Notes: generated by a model not told the origin, from the letters alone. Counted from the stretch's first letter, positions 1 to 7,514 are shown. The stretch is DNA of 13,272 nt from JBBIRW01 sp037441565 (GCA_037441565.1 JBBIRW010000023.1:1-13272), one strand, 5' to 3'. Program-made: numbers and translations.

Positions 1-1
1 C

Positions 2-577
2 GGACATCTCTTACAGGGAAGATATAAAGCGATTCTTATAGACAAGGACAATTATTTGCTTGAACTTTGCAGATATATAGTATTAAACCCTGTAAGGGCT
101 GGGATTGTTAATGATCCTGGAAAATGGCGGTGGAGTAGCTACGGGGCTACAGCAGGATATGGCAAGGGCATTTCCTGTTTAACAAAGGGCTGGATACTTT
201 TGCAGTTTGGCAGGGAAAGGAAAAAGGCAGAAAGACGATACAGGGAGTTTGTGCGTGAAGGGCTGAAGGCAGAGACACCATGGAAAGAGATAAAGGGGCA
301 GATATACCTTGGAAATGAAGAATTTATTGACCGAATTAAAAGACTAATAAAAGGAAAAGAGACACTGAAGGAAATACCGAGGATACAAAGATATATAACA
401 AAGCCTTCACTTGAAGATATATTTGGACATAAAGAGAAAAAACTGATAGACAAATCTGTTTATAAAGCCCATGTTCAATATGGATATACCTTAAAAGAAA
501 TAGCTGAATACCTTGGTGTTCATTATACTACGATTAGCAGAGCTATTAAGAGGATAGAGGGTGGAGAGGAAATGTGA
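2..577 (+). CDS. REP-associated tyrosine (Y1/IS200-like) transposase, 5'-truncated by the window edge
   Basis: This is the C-terminal two thirds of a RAYT-type single-strand transposase. The frame is open from base 2, and the residues before any start codon already match the family (GHLLQGRYKAIL), so the TTG at 56 is not the true start. The conserved block LCRYIVLNPVRAGIV probably contains the nucleophilic tyrosine of Y1 enzymes. The HUH metal-binding motif would lie upstream of the window. The block WRWSSYGATAG follows, then a basic linker. The C-terminus (YTLKEIAEYLGVHYTTISRAIKR) is a DnaA-like helix-turn-helix typical of this subgroup. The frame is intact to its TGA at 575-577, so this copy could encode a working enzyme if its 5' part is whole. 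Compare the internally deleted copy at the other end of the window. Confidence 0.9.
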   Translation, partial: GHLLQGRYKAILIDKDNYLLELCRYIVLNPVRAGIVNDPGKWRWSSYGATAGYGKGISCLTKGWILLQFGRERKKAERRYREFVREGLKAETPWKEIKGQIYLGNEEFIDRIKRLIKGKETLKEIPRIQRYITKPSLEDIFGHKEKKLIDKSVYKAHVQYGYTLKEIAEYLGVHYTTISRAIKRIEGGEEM

Positions 578-596
578 TAATGCAAGACCTGACCCC
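571..596 (+). repeat. RAYT element right end, copy 1
   Basis: This 26-bp sequence (reading AATGTGATAATGC, then AAGACCTGACCCC) overlaps the transposase stop codon. It recurs exactly, inverted, at 13114-13139. Conservation outside the coding frame and its position at the gene junction mark it as the element's right end, probably recognised by the transposase. Confidence 0.8.
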
Positions 597-599
597 CAT

Positions 600-1638
600 T
601 TTTGATAGACCCTTCCTATAAATAGTATAGCGCCTGTTTTGTTGTGTTGGATAAGAAATATAAATGGATGGTCTGTACGGAAGGTAAAAGGCTTTTTGGG
701 TTTATCCACGGAGACCTTTGTTACCATATTCACAGCAGTTGCTGCAGCTGCCTCTGTGCCCTCTTCGTTTACCTCTACAAATGCCTTGTGGAGCATATCG
801 CTTATTTTAAGCCTTTTTGTGCCGTCCATGCCTGAAAAATCTGCAAAATTAGAAAATGCAACGGGCATTCCCATACTGATAAGGGTACCATTAAGGGGAT
901 ACTCTTTTTCTAACTTAAACTTAGGCAAATAGACATCTACAGGATGCACTTCTAATTTCTGTTTTAATGACTTTAGCATTTCGTAGTTAAGTTTCTTTTC
1001 GACATCACTTAAACTTTTTTTAGGAAGAATTATCAACATTGATAATTCCCTTTCTTCATAGGGAAGCTCAAGAGCCTGTAAATCCTCTGTCTCAACATAT
1101 CTGAACTCTGGAAAATTAATCCCCTTCATATCAAGACTCATCATGGGAACTTTTACCTTTTTATCAGGGCTGATTTTAAAGTCTTCATCTTTCGTAGCAT
1201 CTTTATTAAACTGCATCTCCCAGTTGCCCTTGAAATATATGGCATTGATGAGAACAAGCCTTGTGTCTTGAGTTAAATGAAAAGGTTTTAGTATTTCCTT
1301 GATTTTATTATTTGTATTTGACTCAACCCACCCATTTATCATTATCCTTGATTGTTCTCTTTCACCTGCATCAATAAAGCCAACATTTGTTGCCTTGCCC
1401 TGGTAGTATTTCTCTATCGTCTTTAAGTAGTTATCAAGGAGTTTATATGTCCTTTCAACCCAGAGGGTGTTTGCGGTATGGAGCTGGTATTTTTTGTCTT
1501 TAAATTTGCATACATGTCAAAGGTAAATTTGTTGTTCGCATCTACAATGCTTTGGGTGGATGCCTCTGATAGACTGCAAATCAAGAGGATAAAGATTAAA
1601 TATGCTATCTTGAGCAGATTCTTGAATTTCCCTGTCAT
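600..1638 (-). pseudogene. Serpin (serine protease inhibitor), broken by an internal deletion and a 3' insertion
   Basis: The start (ATG at 1638) encodes a signal peptide with a hydrophobic core (AYLIFILLICSLSEA), then the serpin N-terminus IVDANNKFTFDMYANLK. Near 1490-1503 the frame changes. The other frame continues from DKKYQLHTANTLWVER through INGWVESNTNNKIKE, RLVLINAIYFKGNW, the inhibitory hinge EEGTEAAAATA and the end DHPFIFLIQHNKTG/ILFIGRV. About 75-85 residues usually found between helix A and the TANALW block are missing, so a deletion fused the two parts out of frame. At the 3' end the RAYT element replaces the last few codons, and the frame runs on into antisense transposase to 491. 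The alanine-rich hinge suggests the ancestor was an inhibitory, secreted serpin. The frameshift should prevent a functional product. The CDS-like frame beginning at 1342 has no start of its own. Confidence 0.85.
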
Positions 1639-1643
1639 AAATT

Positions 1644-2044
1644 TTACCCCGCCTTATTTTTTAGTTTCTTGCCGCATTTTGGACAAAATGAAAAATCCTC
1701 ATTTATTGATGTTCCACAATAGGGACAGTAGTTAAAACTGCCTGAGCTACATGTTGATCTTTCAGATATGCCTTCTTCACCCGGTTCAACTATATCGTAT
1801 TCGGATATGCGGTTTTTGCCAAAGGCATTTTTATAATTGTAGATAGCCATGCCAATCCCATTGATTACAAAAACTATGCCAAATATAATAAAAACAATGG
1901 GGGGATTATCACCATGTGATGTGGCAAGTGATAATGCTAAAGCTGTCCAGAATATACTGTGTCTACTTTGTTTGTTTACCAGAGAATATAAGGTAAAAAA
2001 GTTAATGCCTTAATACGTGCCAGTGATGGGTGAGCTTTAAACAT
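1644..2044 (-). pseudogene. Small membrane protein with C-terminal zinc ribbon, one-base frameshift
   Basis: The C-terminal half, open from about 2008 to the TAA at 1644-1646, encodes a membrane helix (PPIVFIIFGIVFVINGIG) and a zinc ribbon with two CxxC pairs, YCPYCG and FCPKCG, 10 residues apart. An ORF caller starts it at the ATG at 1850, but the helix lies upstream of that point and no usual start precedes it in frame. A second frame from the ATG at 2044 (MFKAHPSLARIKALTF) runs into the same stretch. Restoring one T in the T6 run (A6 at 1995-2000 on +) joins them into one 133-residue protein with two hydrophobic segments and the ribbon. This is either a homopolymer sequencing error or a recent frameshift. 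It sits 10 nt after the DUF1646 stop and 5 nt before the serpin start, so it was probably cotranscribed with them. I do not recognise the family. Confidence 0.6.
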
Positions 2045-2054
2045 AAAATTCAGA

Positions 2055-3083
2055 TCAGAGGAGATAAAAGAGGATCAGAAAATATATTACCATCATTATG
2101 AGTCCGAGGGGAACACCTGTTCGTGCCCAATCCCTGCTCTTTATCTTTAACTTATTAGCACATATGATATTGGGGATATTTCCAGGGATAAGCATCCCCC
2201 CACTTATGAGAAGACCCATAAGGATACTTTTTACCTGAATGTCGGTCATCTTATCACTTATCTCCGCTGCCGTGAGGGTCGCATTGTCAAGTATGGCTGA
2301 AACCATGTTTATCCAGTAAAGTATCCCGGGGTCAAGGAAGATAATATATCTGTCTATAATTAGCGTAAACCCTTTGCCAAGAAATATGAGTGCCATCACA
2401 AAAAGATACACCTTTGCTGCCCTTAAAGCTACACCGAGATAGGTTTCCTCCTCCTCAGGAATTCCCAGGGTTCCTTTTGTCTCCCTTCCTTTAATAAAGT
2501 ATGCAATCAGGCCAAGGATGAGAATTGCCGATAAAATAAGAACCCCAAGCAATCTCAAGAGGTAGAAAAAATCCACATGCGGAAGATGCTTTAGCTTTGC
2601 AATGGCAATGGCGGAAAGCGGCTCTCCAATGGGGGTAAGTGCCGCGCCAAGCCCTATGGAGAAACAGGAAATCACGATAATCTTTGTCTCGTAGGACTTC
2701 TCATATCTCATTGCGCTTATTATCTCGACAAGGAAAAGGGATGCAATAATGGCAGTGATTATACTGGAAGAGAGCCCAAGAATAACAACAACAAGAGATA
2801 TAAAAAGAGGCTCTGGTATCACTTCAAGGATCTTCTCTATGGATTGTCTTAAATAGTGCCTTGTAAATTTGAAAAGAAGTCCTGAGAGAAAAACGGCGGC
2901 CGTTATCTTCCATGGTTCAATGATCGCTTCTCTTATTATATGATAGTCCATAACGCCTGTTATAAGGCATGAAAGTATACCCATAATGAATAAAAAAATC
3001 TCGAGATTTTCCTCCACTTTGTGTGAGAGAAAAGGCAGAAGAAGAACAAGTATGAGAATTAAAATGAGTCCGAGCTCTACCAT
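2055..3083 (-). CDS. DUF1646 family putative cation transporter
   Basis: This is a polytopic inner-membrane protein of 342 residues with roughly ten hydrophobic segments. Its pattern matches DUF1646 (predicted cation transporters related to the ion transporter superfamily that includes ArsB/NhaD). The diagnostic stretches are LTPIGEPLSAIAIAKLKHLP in the middle, MVSAILDNATLTAAEI, and GGMLIPGNIPNIICANKLKI near the end; the paired loops with GEP and DN/PGN are where such carriers bind substrate. The ATG at 3083 is preferred over an upstream TTG at 3110 because AAGGAAGG lies 9 nt before it and the first helix follows at once. The substrate cannot be told from sequence. The gene lies upstream of the zinc-ribbon and serpin remnants on the same strand. 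Confidence 0.8.
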   Translation of the reverse strand: MVELGLILILILVLLLPFLSHKVEENLEIFLFIMGILSCLITGVMDYHIIREAIIEPWKITAAVFLSGLLFKFTRHYLRQSIEKILEVIPEPLFISLVVVILGLSSSIITAIIASLFLVEIISAMRYEKSYETKIIVISCFSIGLGAALTPIGEPLSAIAIAKLKHLPHVDFFYLLRLLGVLILSAILILGLIAYFIKGRETKGTLGIPEEEETYLGVALRAAKVYLFVMALIFLGKGFTLIIDRYIIFLDPGILYWINMVSAILDNATLTAAEISDKMTDIQVKSILMGLLISGGMLIPGNIPNIICANKLKIKSRDWARTGVPLGLIMMVIYFLILFYLL

Positions 3084-3153
3084 ATTTATGAACCTTCCTT
3101 CGGATTTCAATCCCTTTATATTCTCACAGGATTATCAAAAATGTCAAATGTCC

Positions 3154-3182
3154 TTTCAAAATTTCTGCAGATTGCATATAAT
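3154..3182 (+). promoter_or_regulatory. Possible promoter for the 3199-4334 genes
   Basis: A consensus -10 hexamer TATAAT lies at 3177-3182 in the divergent gap between the DUF1646 gene and the + strand genes. The -35 position at 17-bp spacing (3154-3159, TTTCAA) is poor, so only the -10 box supports this. Confidence 0.25.
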
Positions 3183-3198
3183 TGCTCAAGGTTGGTGA

Positions 3199-3294
3199 AT
3201 GATAAGGGATAGGGATGGTATTGGAGACCTTTCCGAGAATCTTACGAATATGATGGATATCATAGAAACCAGGCTGAAGAGCAAGGGAAAATAG
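3199..3294 (+). CDS. Possible 31-residue ORF upstream of the CopD-like gene
   Basis: The frame starts at the ATG at 3199 (MIRDRDGIGDLSENLTNMMD...) and stops at TAG 3292-3294, 4 nt before the next start. AAGGTTGG lies just upstream as a weak ribosome site, and the -10-like TATAAT ends 16 nt before it. The product is polar, with an amphipathic C-terminal half and no recognisable motif. It may be a leader peptide, the remnant of a truncated gene or chance. Its placement directly in front of the membrane gene is the only reason to list it. Confidence 0.25.
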   Translation: MIRDRDGIGDLSENLTNMMDIIETRLKSKGK

Positions 3295-3298
3295 GGAT

Positions 3299-3763
3299 AT
3301 GCTCATCCCCATACTTATTGCAATTCATGTAACAACAGTTGTCCTATGGATAGGTGGAGTTGCGTTCGTTACCATAATAGTCTTTCCCCTTCTTTTAAGA
3401 CTTGAAGATCCTATGCAGAAGATCATGCTCTTTCAGCGTGTGGAGAATCGATTTGCCAGGCAGGCAAGGATCTACGCATGGATCGCAGGGATATCTGGTT
3501 TTATCCTTCTTTACCTCACAGGAATGCACAAACTGCTTTTTACAGGTGGAGGAATTGGTGTTACGCTCATGCTTTTTGTCTGGCTTATTTACATCTTCAT
3601 CCTCACATTTGAAAGAAGGATCTTTGAGCTTATATTTAAAAAAACGGATCGTCCGGACATAGCAAAAATCTTTCGCAGAATGAGTATCTTTCACTGGTTT
3701 ATCCTTATAATGAGCCTTCTTGCTATCTTCCTTGGTGTCCTTGCAGGACACGGAGCTATTTAG
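3299..3763 (+). CDS. CopD-like four-helix integral membrane protein
   Basis: This is a 154-residue protein with four predicted membrane helices, at about residues 3-30, 55-75, 82-102 and 128-150. The first helix carries HVTTVVLWIGGVAFVTIIVF, a His plus WIGG pattern like that of CopD and related small membrane proteins that may bind haem or copper. Histidines also occur at the start of the last helix (IFHWF) and at the C-terminus (GHG). A basic stretch (RFARQARIY) lies between helices 1 and 2. AGGGAT just before the ATG is the ribosome site. The next gene starts 16 nt after its stop, so the two are probably cotranscribed. The CopD relationship is judged by eye; the function is unknown. Confidence 0.55.
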   Translation: MLIPILIAIHVTTVVLWIGGVAFVTIIVFPLLLRLEDPMQKIMLFQRVENRFARQARIYAWIAGISGFILLYLTGMHKLLFTGGGIGVTLMLFVWLIYIFILTFERRIFELIFKKTDRPDIAKIFRRMSIFHWFILIMSLLAIFLGVLAGHGAI

Positions 3764-3779
3764 TAATGAATCATCAGAA

Positions 3780-4334
3780 ATGAAAAAGAAAAGATCATTA
3801 TTAAAGATAATTGCAGGAGTCATCCTTTCAGTAATCTATATCACAGGAAGCTTTGTTATGTTTGTCCGGGACTCAGGCAACTTTCATGAGATAACATCAG
3901 GAAAGGCATACAGATCAGCACAACTCAATAAAGCTCAGCTGGAGCATTTCATAAAAAAATATGGCATAAGAAGCGTTATAAACCTGAGGGGTGGCAAAAA
4001 AGAAGCGAGATGGTACAGGGATGAAATCACGATTTGTGAGCAGTATGGGATTATCCATTATGATATCCCGCTATCTGCAACACGAGAACCTAAGATGGAA
4101 GAGGTAAACCAACTCATAGAGATATTCAGAACTGCTCCTCAACCTGTTCTTATCCACTGCAAAGATGGAGCTGATAGATCAGGGCTTGCTGCAGCAATAT
4201 GGAAGGTTGTTATGGATGGGGAGCCTGAATGGGAAGCTAAGAAGCAGCTTTCCATATTTTATGGTCATATGCCCATCGGCAAAGTCACCGTCCTTGATCA
4301 GTTTTTTGAAAAGTGGATCAGGGAGATGAGCTAG
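3780..4334 (+). CDS. Membrane-anchored dual-specificity/tyrosine phosphatase (CX5R)
   Basis: The 184-residue product has a short basic N-terminus, one membrane helix at about residues 8-28 and a phosphatase domain. It shows AYRSAQLN near residue 44, SVINLRGG, YDIPLSATREP (candidate general-acid Asp in the WPD-like loop) and the P-loop HCKDGADRSG, with nucleophile Cys127 and phosphate-binding Arg133. This pattern fits the DSP-PTPase family that includes lipid phosphate phosphatases and enzymes on phosphoproteins; the substrate cannot be told. The anchor would leave the catalytic domain at a membrane face, which makes a phospholipid or undecaprenyl phosphate substrate plausible. The ATG at 3780 is chosen because the helix follows directly; a TTG-initiated extension back to 3720 would overlap the previous gene. 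There is no clear Shine-Dalgarno sequence, so translational coupling to the upstream gene is likely. It converges with the DedA gene, 2 nt away. Confidence 0.8.
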   Translation: MKKKRSLLKIIAGVILSVIYITGSFVMFVRDSGNFHEITSGKAYRSAQLNKAQLEHFIKKYGIRSVINLRGGKKEARWYRDEITICEQYGIIHYDIPLSATREPKMEEVNQLIEIFRTAPQPVLIHCKDGADRSGLAAAIWKVVMDGEPEWEAKKQLSIFYGHMPIGKVTVLDQFFEKWIREMS

Positions 4335-4336
4335 AA

Positions 4337-4957
4337 TCAGGGGAAGTCTTTTTTCCGTCTCCAGTTAAAGTAAATAAAAATAAAAAGAATTGTGACCACC
4401 AAAACTGAGATAACAACTGCAAAATGTTCGATCCTGCTGATATCCCTCCTTATCACCTCGATACTGTGACCCCCTGCATAACCTACACCTATCATGATAA
4501 TCATTGTTATAAGTGATGTTATACCATCAACAATAATGAACTTAAGCGCTGGCATTCCCATAAGACCTGCAACAAGGAATATCTGTGTTCTCAAACCTAT
4601 TACATGTCTTCCAAGCACGATTAAAAGTGCACCGATCCTCTTAAATTTTTCCTCAAGCAGGGATACTTTTTCGGCCGAGATTACCTTTCGAAACCTTTCA
4701 TGGTGAACGAGCCTTCTTCCATATCTCCTTCCGATCAGAAAAAGCGAAAAATCAGCAATCATCAATCCTGAATAAACAACGACAACTGCAGGAACAGGAC
4801 TTATCACATTAGTTGACATGAGAAAACCACATATTATGAGAACAGCATCTTCAGGAAAGGGAAATCCTATACCACCAAGTATAAGAAAGATAAACAAACC
4901 AAGGTAAGGGAAGTTTCTTAATATATGAATAGCATCCGGACTGATAAGATATTTCAT
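4337..4957 (-). CDS. DedA family membrane protein
   Basis: This 206-residue protein has the DedA (SNARE-associated/VTT) layout. An N-terminal helix contains GGIGFPFPEDAVLI with the acidic residues typical of the first re-entrant loop. A basic stretch IGRRYGRRLVHHERF follows, then the second loop LGRHVIGLRTQIFLVAGLMGMP with the conserved arginines, and three C-terminal helices. DedA proteins support membrane homeostasis, and several members move polyprenyl phosphate or phospholipid across the inner membrane. The start at 4957 has AGGAGAG a few bases upstream. The gene follows the L-2-hydroxyglutarate oxidase gene by 44 nt on the same strand and faces the phosphatase gene. The pairing with a membrane phosphatase is suggestive of lipid-phosphate work but not proof. 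Confidence 0.9.
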   Translation of the reverse strand: MKYLISPDAIHILRNFPYLGLFIFLILGGIGFPFPEDAVLIICGFLMSTNVISPVPAVVVVYSGLMIADFSLFLIGRRYGRRLVHHERFRKVISAEKVSLLEEKFKRIGALLIVLGRHVIGLRTQIFLVAGLMGMPALKFIIVDGITSLITMIIMIGVGYAGGHSIEVIRRDISRIEHFAVVISVLVVTILFIFIYFNWRRKKDFP

Positions 4958-5001
4958 TCTCTCCTGAGTTTATGAGAATATAAATTAACATATTATTTAT
5001 G

Positions 5002-6198
5002 TCAAGATGCAGATTCCATCATATCTGCAATATACCTTGCAAATGCCATTGAACTTGTAAAGGCAGGCGAAATGGAATTCAATATATGAATGCTGTTTGA
5101 ATCCCTGAGTATTAGATAATCTGTAACAAGCTCCTTGCTTTCCCAGTCAACAAGCTGCGGACGGATACCGACCTTTTCTGAGGACTCTATGTCTCCAATC
5201 TCTATCCCTTCAACGAGTTTCTCGATGTCCTGGAAAAAATAATTCTTTATGTATTTTTTCGGCTCTGTCAGTGCAACCTTCCTGAATCCCATATTAGTGA
5301 AGAATAATACAATATCCCTGTATGCAATTTCAAAAGCCTCTGCATCAATGCCTTTTAAAAATCTATAGTTCTCCCTTCCAAATGCAGGAATTGCTGTTGG
5401 TCCTATGTATACAGAACCATCGATCGCCTTTGTAATATGAACGCCAAGAAACGGATTTCTGAGGTCGGGAACAGGATAGATGTTTCCTTTTACGAGGTGC
5501 TTTTTCCTCTCATTGAGCTTTCTGTATGTGCCTTTAAAGGGAAGTATTCTGTATTTTCTTCCAAGAGAAAACATATGTGCAACCCTGTCACTGTATGCGC
5601 CCGCCGCATTTATAAAGAACGAGAATTTTATCTCCCCAAGATCTGTAATCGCCCTTCTGGATTCCTTCAATCCCATGAATCTACATTTCTTTAAAATAGA
5701 TCCCCTTCCCGAATCCTGTACCTCCTTTTGCAGTTGAAACAGTATACTGAGCGGATCAACAACTGCTGTAAGTGGCGAATGGATAGCAATCCCGCAGGTC
5801 TTTGCATAAGGCTCTATTTTTTTAAGTTCCTTTTTATCTATAATCTCAACCTTCGCTCCATTTTTTATGGCACGCGCGTATATCTCATTTAAAGTTACAA
5901 TCTCATTTTCACTCTTTGTTACTATAACCTTCCCACTCTCAAAAACAGGAATACCCCACTCCCTGCAGTACTCCTTCATAAGGTTATTTCCTTCTATACA
6001 GAATCTTGCCCTGAAACTGTCAGGGGTATAATATATCCCCGCATGAAGTACGCCGCTGTTTCTTCCCGAGGCATGCCTCCCTATTTCTGCTTCCTTCTCC
6101 AAGATTATTATCCCATCATGACCGCGGCGCAAAAGCTCCCTTGCAATGGTAAGTCCTATTATCCCTGCGCCACATATGAGAATATTTGCTGTCCTCAC
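5002..6198 (-). CDS. lhgO: L-2-hydroxyglutarate oxidase/dehydrogenase-like FAD enzyme
   Basis: This is a 398-residue flavoprotein of the DAO superfamily. The N-terminal Rossmann motif is ILICGAGIIGLTIARELLRR, followed by EKEAEIGRHASGRNSGVLHAGIYYTP, the signature of L-2-hydroxyglutarate oxidases (HASGRNSGVLHAG). Later motifs are FINAAGAYSDRVA, ILPFKGTYRKL, NPFLGVHITK, GPTAIPAFGRENY, GIRPQLVD and a C-terminal SPAFTSSMAFARYI that closes the FAD site. Length is normal for the family. The enzyme oxidises L-2-hydroxyglutarate to 2-oxoglutarate, usually delivering electrons to the quinone pool. The start is GTG at 6198, 3 nt after the stop of the phosphoesterase gene, with AGGGATAG as ribosome site, so translation is probably coupled. 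A related FAD-dependent 2-hydroxyacid oxidase is the main alternative. Confidence 0.85.
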   Translation of the reverse strand: MRTANILICGAGIIGLTIARELLRRGHDGIIILEKEAEIGRHASGRNSGVLHAGIYYTPDSFRARFCIEGNNLMKEYCREWGIPVFESGKVIVTKSENEIVTLNEIYARAIKNGAKVEIIDKKELKKIEPYAKTCGIAIHSPLTAVVDPLSILFQLQKEVQDSGRGSILKKCRFMGLKESRRAITDLGEIKFSFFINAAGAYSDRVAHMFSLGRKYRILPFKGTYRKLNERKKHLVKGNIYPVPDLRNPFLGVHITKAIDGSVYIGPTAIPAFGRENYRFLKGIDAEAFEIAYRDIVLFFTNMGFRKVALTEPKKYIKNYFFQDIEKLVEGIEIGDIESSEKVGIRPQLVDWESKELVTDYLILRDSNSIHILNSISPAFTSSMAFARYIADMMESAS

Positions 6199-6201
6199 GA
6201 T

Positions 6202-6591
6202 CTATCCCTGTTTAAATCTTTCCTTCTTCTTTATGAAGAGCCAATGTTTATCCTTACCCTTCATCCTTATCAGGACAAAAACCCCCTTAAACTTTTTCCC
6301 ATGAAGGTAAAACTCCAGTTTTCCTGATTTCAGATCCCCATTAAGGATTCTGTATGTTCCCCTGTCCAGTATTAAAACCTTACCCGCTCCATACTCCCCC
6401 TCAGGGATAACCCCTTCGAAATCTGCATAATCAAGGTCGTGATCCTCCACCATTATTGCAAGTCTTTTCTGAGAACTGTCCATTGGGGGTCCCTTGGGCA
6501 CAGCCCATGATTTCAGAACACCATCCATTTCAAGCCTGAGATCGAAATGCAGATGGGTTGCGTGATGTTCATGGATTACGAAAATAGGCAC
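6202..6591 (-). CDS. Stand-alone LigD-type DNA 3'-phosphoesterase
   Basis: The 129-residue product equals the phosphoesterase (PE) module of DNA ligase D without polymerase or ligase domains. It has HEHHATHLHFDLRLEMDG, SWAVPKGPPMD, EDHDLDYADFEGVIPEGEYG and a C-terminal WLFIKKKE. His9, Asp17 and His51 have the spacing of the manganese-binding and catalytic residues of the Pseudomonas LigD PE domain (His42, Asp50, His84 as I recall them). Such enzymes trim 3'-phosphate or ribonucleotide ends during break repair. The start is GTG at 6591, right before the conserved block. The frame is open further upstream without an ATG, and the ribosome site is weak. The basic N-terminal leader common to stand-alone PE proteins is absent. 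The gene sits directly before the lhgO-like gene. Confidence 0.85.
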   Translation of the reverse strand: MPIFVIHEHHATHLHFDLRLEMDGVLKSWAVPKGPPMDSSQKRLAIMVEDHDLDYADFEGVIPEGEYGAGKVLILDRGTYRILNGDLKSGKLEFYLHGKKFKGVFVLIRMKGKDKHWLFIKKKERFKQG

Positions 6592-6671
6592 ATCTTTAAT
6601 ATAATAACTTGGCTTTAACAGTGCAATTATTAAGGAATATATTCCTGGCTTGCTTTCATGAAGAAGGATCC

Positions 6672-6986
6672 TCAGAGAAATCTGGGATTGGAGAGTGAAC
6701 CGTTCTTCAGATCGAAGGCAATTTCTTTATATTCACCCTTTCTCCCCTTACTGGTTAGAAACCATCTGATGATTTCTTGAGGTGTTTCTTTCAGGTACAG
6801 TTTGTATGTAATTGTGGCAATAATAATTATAGAACTTGTGGATGGTTGCTCAGCATTATCCAGAATAGATAATATTACCGAGACCTCGTCCTCCTTTCTC
6901 CTGATCTCAACACCCCATTTTCGACCCATCCCTTTAATCCCGCTTAAATCTAAAATCTCCCTTTTTATATTGAATTCCTTCCTCAT
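6672..6986 (-). CDS. Hypothetical protein, 104 residues
   Basis: I do not recognise this family. The ATG at 6986 is preferred over a TTG one codon upstream because AAGGAG lies 6 nt before it. The product is soluble and alternates basic and acidic residues. It contains GIKGMGRKWGVEIRRKEDEV, a hydrophobic beta-like stretch (SSIIIIATITYKLYL), and TPQEIIRWFL, which looks like an amphipathic helix. No cysteines, signal peptide or membrane helix are visible. It is first in a - strand series leading to the phosphoesterase, lhgO-like and dedA genes; the gap to the phosphoesterase start is 80 nt. Confidence 0.6.
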   Translation of the reverse strand: MRKEFNIKREILDLSGIKGMGRKWGVEIRRKEDEVSVILSILDNAEQPSTSSIIIIATITYKLYLKETPQEIIRWFLTSKGRKGEYKEIAFDLKNGSLSNPRFL

Positions 6987-6989
6987 CAA

Positions 6990-7273
6990 AACTCCTTGTC
7001 ATAAGACTAACTTTTTGTTTTCCAGACCAGAAGGCATAGTATTAGCTTTTTTAAGATCTTGCAATAGAAATCTTTTTGCACATCTTTTACCGCTTTTTAA
7101 AATGCCACTGGACATATTGCACCATGGATTTCCCTCAGTGAGAAACCAGGGTTGCTTCCTTTCGCAGATAAAAAATCAGGGGTATCATTATATGTGAAGG
7201 AGGCTGAACCAACCCAGATTAACTAAAATGCTGTGATAATATAGCCGAGTCAGCTGATAAGTTTTTTAAACTA
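6990..7273. other. Intergenic region between divergent genes
   Basis: About 350 bases separate the divergent starts at 6986 and 7341. No ORF here resembles a protein, and I see no RNA gene. The region holds the candidate promoters listed separately near 7036-7064 (-) and 7274-7310 (+); nothing else in it stands out. Confidence 0.5.
7036..7064 (-). promoter_or_regulatory. Candidate promoter for the 6986 gene series
   Basis: On the - strand TTGCAA (7064-7059) and TACTAT (7041-7036) are 17 bp apart, each matching four of six consensus bases, about 50 nt upstream of the ATG at 6986. This is a plausible sigma-70-type promoter by eye only. Confidence 0.3.
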
Positions 7274-7310
7274 TTGATTCTTGAGTATACTCCGACTTTT
7301 ATAATATAGT
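7274..7310 (+). promoter_or_regulatory. Candidate promoter with palindrome, upstream of the CxxC/OsmC genes
   Basis: TATAAT (7300-7305) overlaps TATAGT (7305-7310). Possible -35 boxes are TTGATT (7274-7279, 20-bp spacer to TATAAT) and TTGAGT (7281-7286, 18-bp spacer to TATAGT). A perfect 10-bp palindrome GAGTATACTC (7283-7292) overlaps the -35 region and could be an operator. A long spacer with a dyad would suit a MerR-family regulator, but the palindrome is not centred exactly and differs from the mer operator downstream. Confidence 0.4.
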
Positions 7311-7340
7311 AGAGTTTTAATAGAAAGGAGGTGATCGGAT

Positions 7341-7514
7341 ATGATGCCAAAGGAGAAGGTTTTACTATGCTCCGCATGTGGATCCTGTCCTGAGGTGGAG
7401 ATATATGATAACGAGGTAAGAATTGGTGAAGAAGGCAATATGGTAATTCTCCGTATAGAAGAATGGAATGCACTTGTTGAAAAGATCACAAAGGGCGAGC
7501 TAAGAAAACTTTAG
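7341..7514 (+). CDS. Small CxxC protein, 57 residues
   Basis: The gene starts at ATG 7341 after a near-perfect ribosome site AAAGGAGGTGAT and ends at TAG 7512-7514. The product begins MMPKEKVLLCSACGSCPEVEI, with three cysteines (CxxCxxC), a possible metal or redox site. It continues with VRIGEEGN and EEWNALVEKITKGELRKL. This looks like a small conserved family seen in anaerobes (CPEVE ... IGE ... EWN.LV..I..GEL), but I know no function for it. The strong ribosome site argues that it is expressed. It lies 50 nt upstream of the OsmC-family selenoprotein gene on the same strand, with a hairpin in between, so the two are probably cotranscribed. A thiol-redox or metal role would suit that neighbour but is inference. 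Confidence 0.75.
   Translation: MMPKEKVLLCSACGSCPEVEIYDNEVRIGEEGNMVILRIEEWNALVEKITKGELRKL

Larger units (their letters stand above)
1..596 (+). mobile_element. REP-associated tyrosine transposase element, copy 1 (left end outside window)
   Basis: This is the 3' part of an IS200-like/RAYT element: the transposase frame is open from the first base and stops at 577, and the element's terminal sequence (571-596) ends in GACCCC. The same terminal sequence recurs inverted at 13114-13139, which fixes the right boundary at about 596. Immediately beyond it the DNA is serpin coding sequence on the opposite strand, so the element inserted at the very 3' end of that gene. The left end and its hairpin lie outside the window. 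Confidence 0.8.

Noticed and set aside
491..599. C-terminal extension of the serpin frame to 491
   Set aside because: This stretch is the antisense of the RAYT transposase and its right end, so it is read-through into the inserted element.
7219..7489. Two minus-strand ORFs of 84 and 72 residues
   Set aside because: They are antisense shadows of the CxxC gene and its promoter; composition is not protein-like and no ribosome site fits.
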